Source: Dechloromonas sp. HYN0024 (lineage in GTDB: Bacteria; Pseudomonadota; Gammaproteobacteria; Burkholderiales; Rhodocyclaceae). From it: a DNA stretch of 64,000 nt. Within the stretch, counting starts at the first letter, position 1; every line of letters starts with the position of its first letter. The translations under genes were made by a program, and so were the position numbers. The notes below the pieces were generated by a model, which saw only the letters and a list, made by a program, of their open reading frames with translations, searched no databases and was not told where the DNA came from. The stretch spans positions 886,501-950,500 of the forward strand of contig NZ_CP031842.1 of assembly GCF_003441615.1 (NCBI RefSeq), given 5' to 3'. This document shows positions 50,944 through 60,416 of the stretch, piece by piece.

Positions 50944-53145
50944 CTATTCGGACTGATGCGTCAACATCGGGCGCAGGGTGCGCTCCTCCGTCTGGCTGAC
51001 GTTATGGACCAGCGCGGCGACATCGAGAATGAGCGCTACCTCGCCGCTGCCCAGAATGGTTGAGCCGCCGATACCGCGCAGATGGGGGAACAGCACGCCC
51101 AGTGGCTTGATAACGGTCTGGAACTCGCCCATCAACTGATCGACGACGATGCCGGCCCGTTGTCCACCGAATTGGACAACGACGATGCTTTCGCGCAGCG
51201 GTGGCTCGCCCGGCACATCGAACAGTTCGCGTAGCCGGATGAAGGGCAGGGCTTCGCCGCGCAGATTGAGGAAATTGCGCTCGGTGAGCTGGTTCTTGAG
51301 TTCGATGCATTCGACCACCGTATCGAGCGGGATCACGTAGGCAGCCTTGCCGACACCCACCAGGAAACCGTCGATGATCGCCAGGGTCAGCGGCAAGCGA
51401 ATGGTGAAGGTGGCGCCTTCGCCCTCACTTGATGCGACATCTACGGTGCCGCGCAGGGACTGGATGTTGCGGCGCACGACATCCATGCCGACACCACGAC
51501 CCGAGAGGTTGGAGACCTTGTCTACCGTCGAGAATCCGGGTTCGAAGATGAGATTGACGATTTCGCTGTCGCTGAGTGTCTCGCCTGGCTGGATAATGCT
51601 CCGCTCGAGTGCCTTGGCGGTGATCTTCTCCTTGTTCAGGCCGCCGCCGTCATCCGATATTTGAATCACGATACTCCCCGAGTCGTGATAGGCGTTCAGT
51701 GTCACCGTACCGCAGGCTGGTTTGCCGCGTTCGAGCCGGACGGCGGTGGGTTCGATGCCGTGGTCCAGCGAGTTTCTGACCAGATGCATCAACGGGTCGC
51801 CAATCTTTTCAACTACGGTCTTGTCGAGTTCGGTTTCCGCGCCGCTGATCACCAGCTCGATTTCCTTGCCCAGTTCTTTCGAGACATCGCGAACAACGCG
51901 GTTGAAGCGGGTAAAGGTCTCGCCGATCTGGACCATGCGCAGTTGCAGGGCCGAGTCGCGGATATTTTCAACGAGACGGGAGAGCACCGAGGTGGCTTCG
52001 ACGAGATCCCCCTGCTTGCTCTTCTGGGCCAGCAGGTTGGCTGAGGCACCGGCAATGACCAGTTCGCCGACGAGGTCGATCAACTGGTCCAGCTTGTCAG
52101 CCTGGACGCGCACGAGGCGGGCTTCCTTGGCCTTCTTGTCGCTGACCTGGGCTTGCTTGCTGACGGCGGCGTCGACGATTTCCTTGTGCACCACCTTGTT
52201 GTCGACCAGGATTTCGCCGAGTTGCGGCTGGGGTTTTTCCTCGTCGCCATCGACACCGTCGGTCGACACTTTCTGGGCGCTCAGGCCTTGCTCCACTTCA
52301 GCCTGGGTCAGGGCGCCGCAGCGGACCAGTATTTCCCCGAGGCGCATGGTGTCTTCGGGCAGTTCCTGGATGTGTTTGATGTATTCCGACAACTTGCTGT
52401 TCGGCGCCAGGATACGCAGGTCGCAATCCTCGCGGACGAAGTCGAAGACGCGTTCGATATCGGCCTTGGAACTGCGGGTCTGGAGCTGAATCTCGAACCC
52501 GATGTAGCAGGATTCTGGGTCCATCTCGGCTGCGGCAGGCATGGCATCGGTAATCGTTTCGATGCCCAGTATTTCGCCCAGGGTGGCCAGGTAGCGGATG
52601 AAGGAGAGCGGATCCATGCCGCCACGCAGCACGTTTTCACCAAATCGCACAGAAATGTGCCAGCTATCGTTCACTACAATGCCGCCGCCGGAGGTTTCGA
52701 CTTCAACCGTGTTGTCCTGCAGGGTGATATTGGTCGTTGCGATGTCGGGGGTGCCGATACTGTCGAGGAATTCCTTGAGGCGTTGGGTCAAAACGTCGCC
52801 GCTGGCCTGTAGACCGGCATCCGGGTTTTCACCTTCGGCTGCCAGCACGTCGATCAGGCTGACCATGTGGTCGCAGCATTCGAGCAACAGCGTGGCGAGC
52901 GGCGGGCTAACCGCCAATTCATTGTTGCGCAGTGCATCGAGCAGATTTTCCACGCGGTGCGTGAAGGCTTCGATGAAGTGACATTCAATGACGCCGGACC
53001 CGCCCTTGATGGTGTGCGCGGCGCGGAAGATGCTGTTGATGTTGTCGTGATCGTCCGGATTCTGTTCCAGTTGCAAGAGCCCGGATTCCATCTCGGCAAG
53101 CTGCTCGCGACTTTCCTGAATGAAGACGCTGGTGATTTCGTCCAT
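50944..53145 (-). CDS. cheA: Chemotaxis histidine kinase CheA
   Basis: CheA phosphorylates CheY and CheB under receptor control. The 733-residue protein has an Hpt domain with phosphoacceptor His44 (RAAHTIKGGSG), a middle domain (about 160-250), two short repeats RLGEILVRCGALTQAEVEQGL and QLGEILVDNKVVHKEIVDAAV (268-292 and 308-332), the dimerisation helix (LDQLIDLVGELVIA), the ATPase domain with LVRNSLDHGIEP, DDGGGLN and GRGVGMDVVRRNI, and a C-terminal CheW-like domain. The repeats are unusual for CheA. The gene lies between the STAS gene and MCP 3. Confidence 0.95.
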   Translation of the reverse strand: MDEITSVFIQESREQLAEMESGLLQLEQNPDDHDNINSIFRAAHTIKGGSGVIECHFIEAFTHRVENLLDALRNNELAVSPPLATLLLECCDHMVSLIDVLAAEGENPDAGLQASGDVLTQRLKEFLDSIGTPDIATTNITLQDNTVEVETSGGGIVVNDSWHISVRFGENVLRGGMDPLSFIRYLATLGEILGIETITDAMPAAAEMDPESCYIGFEIQLQTRSSKADIERVFDFVREDCDLRILAPNSKLSEYIKHIQELPEDTMRLGEILVRCGALTQAEVEQGLSAQKVSTDGVDGDEEKPQPQLGEILVDNKVVHKEIVDAAVSKQAQVSDKKAKEARLVRVQADKLDQLIDLVGELVIAGASANLLAQKSKQGDLVEATSVLSRLVENIRDSALQLRMVQIGETFTRFNRVVRDVSKELGKEIELVISGAETELDKTVVEKIGDPLMHLVRNSLDHGIEPTAVRLERGKPACGTVTLNAYHDSGSIVIQISDDGGGLNKEKITAKALERSIIQPGETLSDSEIVNLIFEPGFSTVDKVSNLSGRGVGMDVVRRNIQSLRGTVDVASSEGEGATFTIRLPLTLAIIDGFLVGVGKAAYVIPLDTVVECIELKNQLTERNFLNLRGEALPFIRLRELFDVPGEPPLRESIVVVQFGGQRAGIVVDQLMGEFQTVIKPLGVLFPHLRGIGGSTILGSGEVALILDVAALVHNVSQTEERTLRPMLTHQSE

Positions 53146-53162
53146 GGTTTTTCTCTACTCGT

Positions 53163-53468
53163 TCAGGAGGCTTCGTGGGCCGGGATGACCAGTGGGTCGC
53201 CAAATTCAGCCGCCATGTTGCAAAAATCGATGACCGAACTGACCGCCTGGCTATGCGCTACGATGCGCACACATTTTCCGGCCCGTTGGGCTTCCATTTT
53301 CAGAAGCACCAGTAACTGGAGGCCGGCGGTGTCCATTTCAGAGACTTGGGCGAGATTCAGTTCAAGTTCACTGCTTGAAGTGAGCGTGTCGAGCAGCAGC
53401 TGCTTCTGCTCAAGTGCGTGGTAGATGGTCAGATCTTCGGTGATAACAAGTGGCGTGCTGGACGGCAT
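53163..53468 (-). CDS. STAS-domain protein in the chemotaxis operon
   Basis: The 101-residue protein is a single STAS domain: LDTLTSSSELELNLAQVSEMDTAGLQLLVLLKMEAQRAGK, with the conserved Asp-Thr/Ser turn (MDTAG) that is phosphorylated in anti-sigma-factor antagonists. In MlaB- and SpoIIAA-like proteins the fold mediates protein binding. It sits between an MCP-like gene and cheA, as in many larger che clusters. Its partner kinase is not seen here. Confidence 0.86.
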   Translation of the reverse strand: MPSSTPLVITEDLTIYHALEQKQLLLDTLTSSSELELNLAQVSEMDTAGLQLLVLLKMEAQRAGKCVRIVAHSQAVSSVIDFCNMAAEFGDPLVIPAHEAS

Positions 53469-53479
53469 GATGCATGTCC

Positions 53480-54736
53480 TTAAAACAGTTCAATGCGTGA
53501 TTGGGCAGGGGCAGAGGATGCAGATTCCCGTTTGAGGGAACTCTGGTGCGCTGTGCGCTGACTTTCCATGACGTAGCGCCCGTACAGCGTTTCGAGATGC
53601 TGGGCGATCGGTGTAAATACAAAATTGGCGTCTTCATAAGCACGCAACCGTTCAGACAGCAGGCCTGCATGCTCGTCAAGTTGCGACAGGGCCTGTATCA
53701 CCTGTTCAATTTGCTGCCGGCTTACATCCTGGAATTGAACGCTGGCCTGCGCCTCCATGAACATGTTTGCGAGCTGGCTGCTGCTTTCCATGACTTGTGC
53801 AACGACACCGGCTTCATGGCGCATCAGCTCTTCGTAACTACTGCCAAGTTCGTTAAGCTGACCGGAGAAGAACTCGAGCATTTCCCGTTCTTTGGCTAGA
53901 TTGACGTTCGACAGCTTGTCGCGGAACTGGGCTTCAATATGCTCGGCGACGCCACAGATACCCTGGCTAATCTTGACCACGGCAACTTCCGTTTCGCCGG
54001 ATAGCTTGCGCACCTCGTCGGCGACAACGGCAAATCCCCGTCCTGCTTCTCCAGCCCGTGCGGCCTCGATGGCAGCATTGAGGGCGAGCAGATTGGTCTG
54101 CCCTGCGACATGCTTGATCAGTTGGACCAGTGACTCCAGAGAGCGTGCTTCCTGGACTACCTGCGTGACCCTTAGCTGATCCTGATCGGCTTCTTGCAGG
54201 CGCTGTTGAACATAGCCTTCCATCTGAGTAACCACGGCCTGGTTCTGGGCAATGCGTTTTTCCGAGTCGCGGACGAGCAGCGCTGTTTCATCCGATGTGG
54301 CGTTCACAAAGCGGTCCAGCTTGGTCACCACATCATCGATGGTTTGCAGTCGTCCGACGATGTCGAAGGCTGCCGCCTCGGTGTCATCAATCACCCGCTT
54401 CAACTGTCCGCGCACGACTTCGTTGAAATCGTGAACCTGGGTCAGCTCGCCGGATACTTCGTTGGCCACCGATTGGAAGGTGCTCTGTTTGTCTTCGCCT
54501 TTCTCGGCAATCTGGCTCAGGCCCAGCATGTAGTCCTTGAAGAAGGCTTTTGAAACCAGTCGCTGTGCCAGAAAGGCCACAAAGACAATAACGATTGTGC
54601 CAATCGCATCAGCAAAAGGTGCTGGCGTAAATGTCTCGTGGAACCAGTCGTGAAGAAAATACACGGCGCTCGCCGCGCCGATAGCAACCAGACTGGCTAC
54701 GATCAATGCTCGCTGCAAAAGCTTTGAAAAGTCCAT
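53480..54736 (-). CDS. MCP-like protein with IELF tail
   Basis: The 418-residue protein has two membrane helices close together (about 10-30 and 42-62), a coiled-coil segment and an MCP signalling tip [37 protein letters not shown] (about 214-250). The C-terminal helix pair is followed by a Ser/Ala-rich linker ending SRIELF. There is no periplasmic sensor, so it may sense through the membrane or serve as a scaffold. It follows the cheY stop by 4 bp. Confidence 0.87.
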   Translation of the reverse strand: MDFSKLLQRALIVASLVAIGAASAVYFLHDWFHETFTPAPFADAIGTIVIVFVAFLAQRLVSKAFFKDYMLGLSQIAEKGEDKQSTFQSVANEVSGELTQVHDFNEVVRGQLKRVIDDTEAAAFDIVGRLQTIDDVVTKLDRFVNATSDETALLVRDSEKRIAQNQAVVTQMEGYVQQRLQEADQDQLRVTQVVQEARSLESLVQLIKHVAGQTNLLALNAAIEAARAGEAGRGFAVVADEVRKLSGETEVAVVKISQGICGVAEHIEAQFRDKLSNVNLAKEREMLEFFSGQLNELGSSYEELMRHEAGVVAQVMESSSQLANMFMEAQASVQFQDVSRQQIEQVIQALSQLDEHAGLLSERLRAYEDANFVFTPIAQHLETLYGRYVMESQRTAHQSSLKRESASSAPAQSRIELF

Positions 54737-54740
54737 GGAA

Positions 54741-55106
54741 TTAGCGAACGACCAATTTGATGGTATTGAGCAGCTCGTCTGCCGTTGCCGGCTTGACGAT
54801 CCATCCGGACGCGCCGGCAGCCTTGGCTTCCAGCTTTCTTGATTGCTGGGATTCTGTGGTCAGAAAGAGGATCGGGACAAACTTGTAGGCGGGTAGCTTG
54901 CGGACTTCCTTGATTAGCTCAATGCCGTTCATGCCTGGCATGTTGAGATCTGTTATCAGCAGATCAATCTTGAGACCCGACTGCAGCTTTCGCAGAGCCT
55001 CTTCGGCATTTGACGCCTTCTCTGCGGCATAGCCGGCTTTGGTCAGGATATTAGAGATGCTGAGGAGGATTGTGGCCGAGTCATCGACCAAGAATATTGT
55101 TTTCAT
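54741..55106 (-). CDS. CheY-like response regulator
   Basis: The 121-residue single receiver domain has FLVDDSATI, phosphoacceptor Asp53 in [13 protein letters not shown], a Thr in [11 protein letters not shown] and Lys in [13 protein letters not shown]. As the first gene of the chemotaxis operon it is the likely output protein or phosphate sink for CheA. Length is a little below E. coli CheY. Confidence 0.91.
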   Translation of the reverse strand: MKTIFLVDDSATILLSISNILTKAGYAAEKASNAEEALRKLQSGLKIDLLITDLNMPGMNGIELIKEVRKLPAYKFVPILFLTTESQQSRKLEAKAAGASGWIVKPATADELLNTIKLVVR

Positions 55107-55665
55107 GGTGCAGAGATGTCACTAATGATATTTAAAATCGAATATGTTGTTTATACAATTTCATGCCGTGGATGGGTTGATATAGGTCAATGAAGTGCCA
55201 GTCACTAGAAATTTAAGTTGGCCGAGGCATCGACAGGAGCGACAGTGGTGGCTATTGATTTTTCACGCTGCCACTGTTTTCTCTACTGGTATCTGTATGA
55301 TTCTTAGTGGGAGATCGGCAATTTGGTGTATTTTTGACCTTGTCTAATAGATTCTTTGGCGTCCTGCGCTCAGGATTTTTTCGAAGATGCTCTGACAAAA
55401 TCATTTGTGATAGTACGAGTGCGAGTGAGCAAGAGGTCGGAAGAAATGCAAAAAATATTGAAATATGAAAAACATAAAAAATATATTTTCGGGTGAATTT
55501 TTCGGTTTTCGGCTCATAATCTCTACTTTTACCTAACTGAAAGCTTAGGGAGTGCCTAGATATTCCGGGGCGATTCAGGTTGATTGGCCCCTCGCTGGCT
55601 TGTTGTTTGGTGGTGTTTGATACAGTTGTCACTTCTTTGTTGTTGTGGTGCTTGTAAGGTGCCTC
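55107..55665. other. AT-rich intergenic region between the che operon and a hybrid kinase gene
   Basis: These 559 bp have the lowest GC content of the window, notably 55440-55540. They contain an FNR-like site (55177-55190) but no frame with plausible coding bias; a 126-codon minus-strand frame at 55252-55632 has atypical composition and no ribosome-binding site. The region is likely to hold both divergent promoters. Confidence 0.6.
55177..55190. promoter_or_regulatory. FNR/ANR-like site upstream of the che operon
   Basis: TTGAT-ATAG-GTCAA matches the FNR consensus TTGAT-N4-ATCAA at nine of ten positions with correct spacing. It lies 71-84 bp upstream of the first gene of the che operon, suitable for oxygen-responsive control. 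Confidence 0.45.
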
Positions 55666-58614
55666 ATGCTAGCTCTCCGATCGTCCAATCATTTTCGTGG
55701 CAAGAGTGTCGCTCAGAACAATGGCTCGGTATTTTTGGTCTTTGGCGTCGTTGTTTTCGCCTTGTTGGTCCTGTGGCATCTGCAAAAACTGGCATTGGCT
55801 CAGGCTGAAATAACTACACAGAATCTTGCAAAATCGGTCGAGCAGACCATCGAGGGCGCAATTGACGCCGTTGATTACGCGCTGCAAAGCTCATCCGACG
55901 AAATCAATCACCAGTTGTCCAGCGGTGCCCCTGATGCAGAACAAGTCAATCAGTTTCTTGCCCGCCATCAAGAACGGGTAGCCCATATAGACTTGCTGCG
56001 CGCCACCAATTCAGCGGGCGAAGCGATCTATGGCAATGGCGTTGATCCGGCGAAAAAGGCCAGTCTGGCCGAACGTGATTATTTCAAACGGCTGCATGAT
56101 GATCCCAGCTTGGGATTGGTGATCTCAGAGCCGATTATTGGCAAAATTTCTCAGAAATGGATCTGGCTGATGGCCAGACGCCTGCAAAATCCCGATGGCA
56201 GTTTTGCCGGGGTCGTCTATGGCTCAATCTTTATTGACGATATCGTCAAGATGTTTGACGCCTTGAGTCTTCCTCCTGGGAGTGCCGTGTCACTCCGTGA
56301 TCAGAGCCTGTCTGTCGTTGCGCGTACAACATTTGACGCATCCAAGCCTTTGCCTATCGGCGACAAAAATATATCGCCAGCGTTTCGTGCAGCCTTCGAA
56401 AAAAATATGGCCGAAGGCACATATGACAGTGGCAATGGTGCAGCGGATGGGGTGCGGCGCATCTATTCATATCATCGCAACCCGAAGTATGGCTTTACCG
56501 TTCTTGTCGGCATTCCCAAGGCTGTCGCAATGGAGGAATGGAATAGGCAGGCGGCTACGATCATCGTCCTGCTTTCATTATTTGTCGCCGGCTACTTTTG
56601 GTTGGCGCGCTCCAGCAGCGCGGCATGGGCGCTCCAGCGGCAGAATCTGAAAGATTTGTCCGAAACCCAGTTTGCTCTGGATCGGGCGGGTATTGCAATT
56701 CACTGGGTTAGTGCCGAGACAGGGCAACTTCTCTACGTGAACCAAAGTGCAGCCGAGATGCTCGGATATACAGTTGAAGAGATGCTGGCGCTAAAAATCC
56801 CGGATCTTGACCCAAACTTTCCTGCCGGGGACTTCAAGCAGATTACCGGAACCATGTTTGCCAATGGAACCGCGCGCTTTGAGAGCACCTTGATGCACAA
56901 GGATGGCTCGCTGGTGCCGGTAGAACTGGTCGGCTATGTATTTCCAGAGCAGGAAGGTCACCCACGCCGATTTATTACGTTTCTCACTGACATCTCTCAG
57001 CGCATAGCCCAGGCGCAGGCGCTGATTTCCGCCAAGGAAGCCTCGGAAGCTGCGAGTCTGGCAAAGAGTCGGTTTCTGGCTAACATGAGTCACGAAATAA
57101 GAACCCCGATGAATGCCATCATCGGCATGACCCATATCCTGCGTCGGAGCATAACGACGCCAGACCAGTTGGACAAACTGGGAAAAATTGCCGCGGCTGC
57201 CGAGCACCTGCTAGGCATCATCAACGATATCCTCGACCTCTCAAAAATCGAGGCCGACAAGATTGTTCTAGAGAAGATGAACTTTGATCTTGAATCGGTG
57301 CTGACGCGCACCTGCAGGATCGTTATTGACCGTGCCCACGCAAAACAGCTAGAACTGATTGTTGATATTGAACCGGTTGTTCGTATTCTGAATGGCGACG
57401 CCAGTCGCCTCAGCCAGGCCTTGCTCAATTATCTGGTCAACGCCATAAAGTTCACCGAGTGTGGAACTATTACCCTACGGGCACGTGCCGTAGAAAAATC
57501 TGAAACCGACATATTGTTGTGCTTTGAGGTTCAGGATACTGGTATCGGCATAGCGCCAGAAGCTTTAGGCAGGCTGTTTCAATCGTTTGAGCAGGCTGAC
57601 AGTTCGACGACGCGTAAGTATGGCGGCACCGGACTCGGCTTGTCTATTACCAGGCGTTTGGCCAATCTCATGGGCGGAGACGCTGGTGTTGAAAGCACGA
57701 TCAACGTTGGCAGCACCTTCTGGATGACTGCTCGGTTTGGTCTCGTCAGTGTCGATGCTGGAAGGCACCAGATTCCCGAATTGAAAGGGATGCGCGCACT
57801 GGTCGTTGATGACACGCCGATGACCTGTGTGGTTCATGCACAGTTATTACGTATGGTCGGCATCGATGCGGAAGTGGCTTCCTCCGGCGAAGAGGCGGTC
57901 AATATGGTCATCCGGGCCAATCAAGATGGCACACCGTTCGATCTATTGCTAATCGACATGCTGATGCCCGGCGTCGATGGCTTTGAAATGCTGTCAATGC
58001 TGCACCGCCAGCAAACTCAGATACCCATGGCTTGGCTGGTGACTGCTTCCGGGGACACTGCAATCCTCGACGATGCGCCTCTGGCCGGTTTTTCGGAGAC
58101 GCTCCTCAAACCACTTTCAATAAGCATCCTCCATCAGGCATTGATGAAGCATCTACATACGTTGCTTCATCAATCTGAAAAAGTGATGCCCTTGCTAACA
58201 GATCATGCCGAAATATCATTTGAATTCCTTAAACGAAGCTTCCCGGATATGCGCCTGTTGCTCGTTGAAGATGAGCCTATCAATCAGGAAGTCGCCCGAG
58301 AAATTCTCGCAGAACTCGGCTGGAAGATAGACGTTGCCAACAATGGTCGTGAAGCCGTAGAACTTGTCAGTCAGCATCGCTACGATCTTATCCTGATGGA
58401 TATGCAAATGCCCATCATGAGTGGCTTGGAGGCGACCCGCCTGATCCGTCAGTTGCCCGACTGCAAAGACATACCGATTCTGGCCATGACGGCGAATGCA
58501 TTCGTTGAGGATAGAGAAGCATGTTTCGATGCTGGCATGAATGATTTCCTGATCAAGCCAGTGATGCCTGACATATTGTTCGATACGTTGCGGGTGTGGG
58601 TAAAAGCCGCTTAA
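55666..58614 (+). CDS. Hybrid sensor histidine kinase with two receiver domains
   Basis: The 982-residue protein has a helix at about 22-42, a double-Cache-like periplasmic domain (to about 300; RDYFKRLHDDPSLGLVISEPIIGKISQKW), a second helix at about 305-325, a PAS domain (about 345-450), phosphoacceptor His in ANMSHEIRTPMNAI, an ATPase domain (DTGIGIAPEALG, GTGLGLSITRRL) and two receivers, with Asp in LLIDMLMPGVDG and LILMDMQMPIMSG. The ATG at 55666 follows AAGGTG; an upstream GTG start is possible. No Hpt domain is present, so a separate Hpt or a direct CheY-like output is expected. It diverges from the che operon. Confidence 0.9.
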   Translation: MLALRSSNHFRGKSVAQNNGSVFLVFGVVVFALLVLWHLQKLALAQAEITTQNLAKSVEQTIEGAIDAVDYALQSSSDEINHQLSSGAPDAEQVNQFLARHQERVAHIDLLRATNSAGEAIYGNGVDPAKKASLAERDYFKRLHDDPSLGLVISEPIIGKISQKWIWLMARRLQNPDGSFAGVVYGSIFIDDIVKMFDALSLPPGSAVSLRDQSLSVVARTTFDASKPLPIGDKNISPAFRAAFEKNMAEGTYDSGNGAADGVRRIYSYHRNPKYGFTVLVGIPKAVAMEEWNRQAATIIVLLSLFVAGYFWLARSSSAAWALQRQNLKDLSETQFALDRAGIAIHWVSAETGQLLYVNQSAAEMLGYTVEEMLALKIPDLDPNFPAGDFKQITGTMFANGTARFESTLMHKDGSLVPVELVGYVFPEQEGHPRRFITFLTDISQRIAQAQALISAKEASEAASLAKSRFLANMSHEIRTPMNAIIGMTHILRRSITTPDQLDKLGKIAAAAEHLLGIINDILDLSKIEADKIVLEKMNFDLESVLTRTCRIVIDRAHAKQLELIVDIEPVVRILNGDASRLSQALLNYLVNAIKFTECGTITLRARAVEKSETDILLCFEVQDTGIGIAPEALGRLFQSFEQADSSTTRKYGGTGLGLSITRRLANLMGGDAGVESTINVGSTFWMTARFGLVSVDAGRHQIPELKGMRALVVDDTPMTCVVHAQLLRMVGIDAEVASSGEEAVNMVIRANQDGTPFDLLLIDMLMPGVDGFEMLSMLHRQQTQIPMAWLVTASGDTAILDDAPLAGFSETLLKPLSISILHQALMKHLHTLLHQSEKVMPLLTDHAEISFEFLKRSFPDMRLLLVEDEPINQEVAREILAELGWKIDVANNGREAVELVSQHRYDLILMDMQMPIMSGLEATRLIRQLPDCKDIPILAMTANAFVEDREACFDAGMNDFLIKPVMPDILFDTLRVWVKAA

Positions 58615-58820
58615 GGCAGCGCTGCCAAACCGTTTGAATTCGACCGTCGAGAGAGACTGCGCGGCTTGCGATGAGTTGCTAAACACCATTGGCCGAGTAC
58701 TTGTTGCCGGAAGTCGGAAGCTTCGGTTCGCGGGATTGTTAAAGCCAGCTGCCAGCCCGTGACCATTGGTGATTTGAATTGCATCGAGGGTCGTTGCCCA
58801 GCAGTGGCTTTGCCTGCATT

Positions 58821-58857
58821 AAACGAAAAAGGCCGACACCTCGTGAGTGTCGGCCTT
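58821..58857 (-). terminator. Terminator of isocitrate lyase
   Basis: AAGGCCGACAC pairs with GTGTCGGCCTT around a 7-base loop and is followed on the minus strand by a TTTCGTTT tract. It lies 44 bp beyond the aceA stop. A second hairpin GCCGCCC/GGGCGGC at 58863-58880 lies between. Confidence 0.9.
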
Positions 58858-58900
58858 CGTTTGCCGCCCGGTCGGGCGGCAATTCAAAGCGGTGTGCTTC

Positions 58901-60199
58901 TTAGTGGAACTGTTCTTCTTCGGTCGAGCCGGTCAGCGCGGTAACGCTGGACTTGCCACCCTGGATCACGGTGGTGACGTCGTCGAAGTAACCGGTACCG
59001 ACTTCCTGCTGGTGCGAAACGAACGTGTAGCCACGGTCGCGAGCGGCGAATTCCGGCTCCTGAACCTTCTCGACGTAGGCCGACATGCCGCGCTTGGCGT
59101 AGTCCTGGGCCAGGTCGAACATGTGGTACCACATGTTGTGAATGCCAGCCAGGGTGATGAACTGGTACTTGTAGCCCATGGCGCCGAGTTCCTTCTGGAA
59201 TTTGGCAATGGTGGCATCGTCGAGGTTCTTCTTCCAGTTGAAGGAAGGCGAGCAGTTGTAGGCCAGCATCTTGCCCGGGTGGACCTTATGAACGGCTTCG
59301 GCGAACTTGCGGGCGAATTCCAGATCCGGCGTGCCGGTTTCGCACCACACCAGGTCGGCGTAGTCAGCGTAAGCGATGGCGCGGGAGATGGCCTGGTCAA
59401 GACCCTTCTTGGTCTTGTAGAAGCCTTCGGCGGTACGCTCGCCGGTCAGGAAGGGCTTGTCGTTTTCGTCGTAGTCAGAGGTCAGCAGGTCAGCGGCTTC
59501 GGCATCGGTACGGGCGATAACCAGGGTCGGCACGCCATAGACGTCGGCAGCCATACGGGCAGCGATCAGCTTCTGGATGGCTTCGGTGGTCGGAACCAGA
59601 ACCTTGCCGCCCATGTGGCCGCACTTCTTGACGGAGGCCAGCTGGTCTTCCCAATGCACGCCAGCTGCGCCAGCGCGGATCATGGCCTTCATCAGTTCGT
59701 AGGCGTTCAGCACGCCGCCGAAACCGGCTTCAGCGTCAGCCACGATCGGCAGGTGGTATTCAACGTGACCAGCATCGCCGGCGTTGATGTTTTTCGACCA
59801 CTGGATTTCGTCGGCGCGGTTGAAGGCGTTGTTGATGCGCTCAACAACCTTCGGCACGGAGTCAACCGGGTACAGGGACTGGTCCGGGTACATGGCGGCG
59901 TATTCGTTGTTGTCAGCAGCAACTTGCCAGCCAGACAGGTAGATGGCCTTGATGCCAGCCTTGGCTTGCTGAACGGCTTGGCCGCCGGTCAGGGCGCCCA
60001 GACAGTTGACGTAGGGGGTGTTGTTGACCAGATCCCAGAGCTTCTCGGCGCCGCGGCGGGCCAGGGTGTGCTCGACCTGGAAAGAACCGCGCAGGCGGAC
60101 GACGTCAGCAGCGGAGTAACCGCGCTTGATGCCCTTCCAGCGGGGGTTTTCAGCCCAGTCTTTTTCGAGGGCGGCGATTTGCTGTTCGCGAGTGCTCAT
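58901..60199 (-). CDS. aceA: Isocitrate lyase
   Basis: The enzyme splits isocitrate to succinate and glyoxylate. The 432-residue protein has the catalytic KKCGHMGGK motif (about 188-196), [29 protein letters not shown] and [14 protein letters not shown]. Length is typical. It has its own promoter with a palindrome upstream and its own terminator, and lies downstream of rraA and 22 kb from aceB. Confidence 0.97.
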   Translation of the reverse strand: MSTREQQIAALEKDWAENPRWKGIKRGYSAADVVRLRGSFQVEHTLARRGAEKLWDLVNNTPYVNCLGALTGGQAVQQAKAGIKAIYLSGWQVAADNNEYAAMYPDQSLYPVDSVPKVVERINNAFNRADEIQWSKNINAGDAGHVEYHLPIVADAEAGFGGVLNAYELMKAMIRAGAAGVHWEDQLASVKKCGHMGGKVLVPTTEAIQKLIAARMAADVYGVPTLVIARTDAEAADLLTSDYDENDKPFLTGERTAEGFYKTKKGLDQAISRAIAYADYADLVWCETGTPDLEFARKFAEAVHKVHPGKMLAYNCSPSFNWKKNLDDATIAKFQKELGAMGYKYQFITLAGIHNMWYHMFDLAQDYAKRGMSAYVEKVQEPEFAARDRGYTFVSHQQEVGTGYFDDVTTVIQGGKSSVTALTGSTEEEQFH

Positions 60200-60275
60200 G
60201 TGAATTCCTCAGATAATTTGGTTTGGGGGTTTCGGCGAAGAACCGAGTGCCTATGGTGCAGTGCCGATGGAAGAA

Positions 60276-60304
60276 AGTATAGTGATTTTTTTGCGGGGCA
60301 GCAA
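60276..60304 (-). promoter_or_regulatory. Sigma-70-type promoter of aceA
   Basis: On the minus strand TTGCTG (60299-60304) and TATACT (60276-60281) are 17 bp apart, about 77 bp upstream of the aceA start. Confidence 0.6.
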
Positions 60305-60306
60305 CA

Positions 60307-60327
60307 GTCTTATATAAGACATAAGAC
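60307..60327. promoter_or_regulatory. Palindrome GTCTTATATAAGAC upstream of aceA
   Basis: A perfect 14-bp palindrome (60307-60320) lies two bases upstream of the -35 element and is followed by a further half site ATAAGAC. A 12/14 match occurs upstream of aceB. The location fits an activator or a repressor that blocks polymerase; the regulator is unknown. Confidence 0.55.
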
Positions 60328-60340
60328 AAAATATTGTTAA

Positions 60341-60389
60341 ATAAAAACAGCGTGTTGCAATCAATATTTCACGATGCAAAACGCTGTTT
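60341..60389 (-). terminator. Terminator of rraA
   Basis: AAACAGCGT (60345-60353) pairs with ACGCTGTTT (60381-60389) with an inner TTGCA/TGCAA stem; on the minus strand it ends in GTTTTTATTT. It separates rraA from the aceA promoter. Confidence 0.75.
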
Positions 60390-60416
60390 GTTTTTATGAA
60401 ATGAAATTGCGCTGCG

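Noticed and set aside
55252..55632. 126-codon minus-strand frame in the AT-rich region
   Set aside because: Codon use unlike neighbours, no ribosome-binding site and no recognisable motif.
58847..60340. 497-codon plus-strand frame opposite isocitrate lyase
   Set aside because: It covers aceA, its terminator and its promoter; no ribosome-binding site or known motif.
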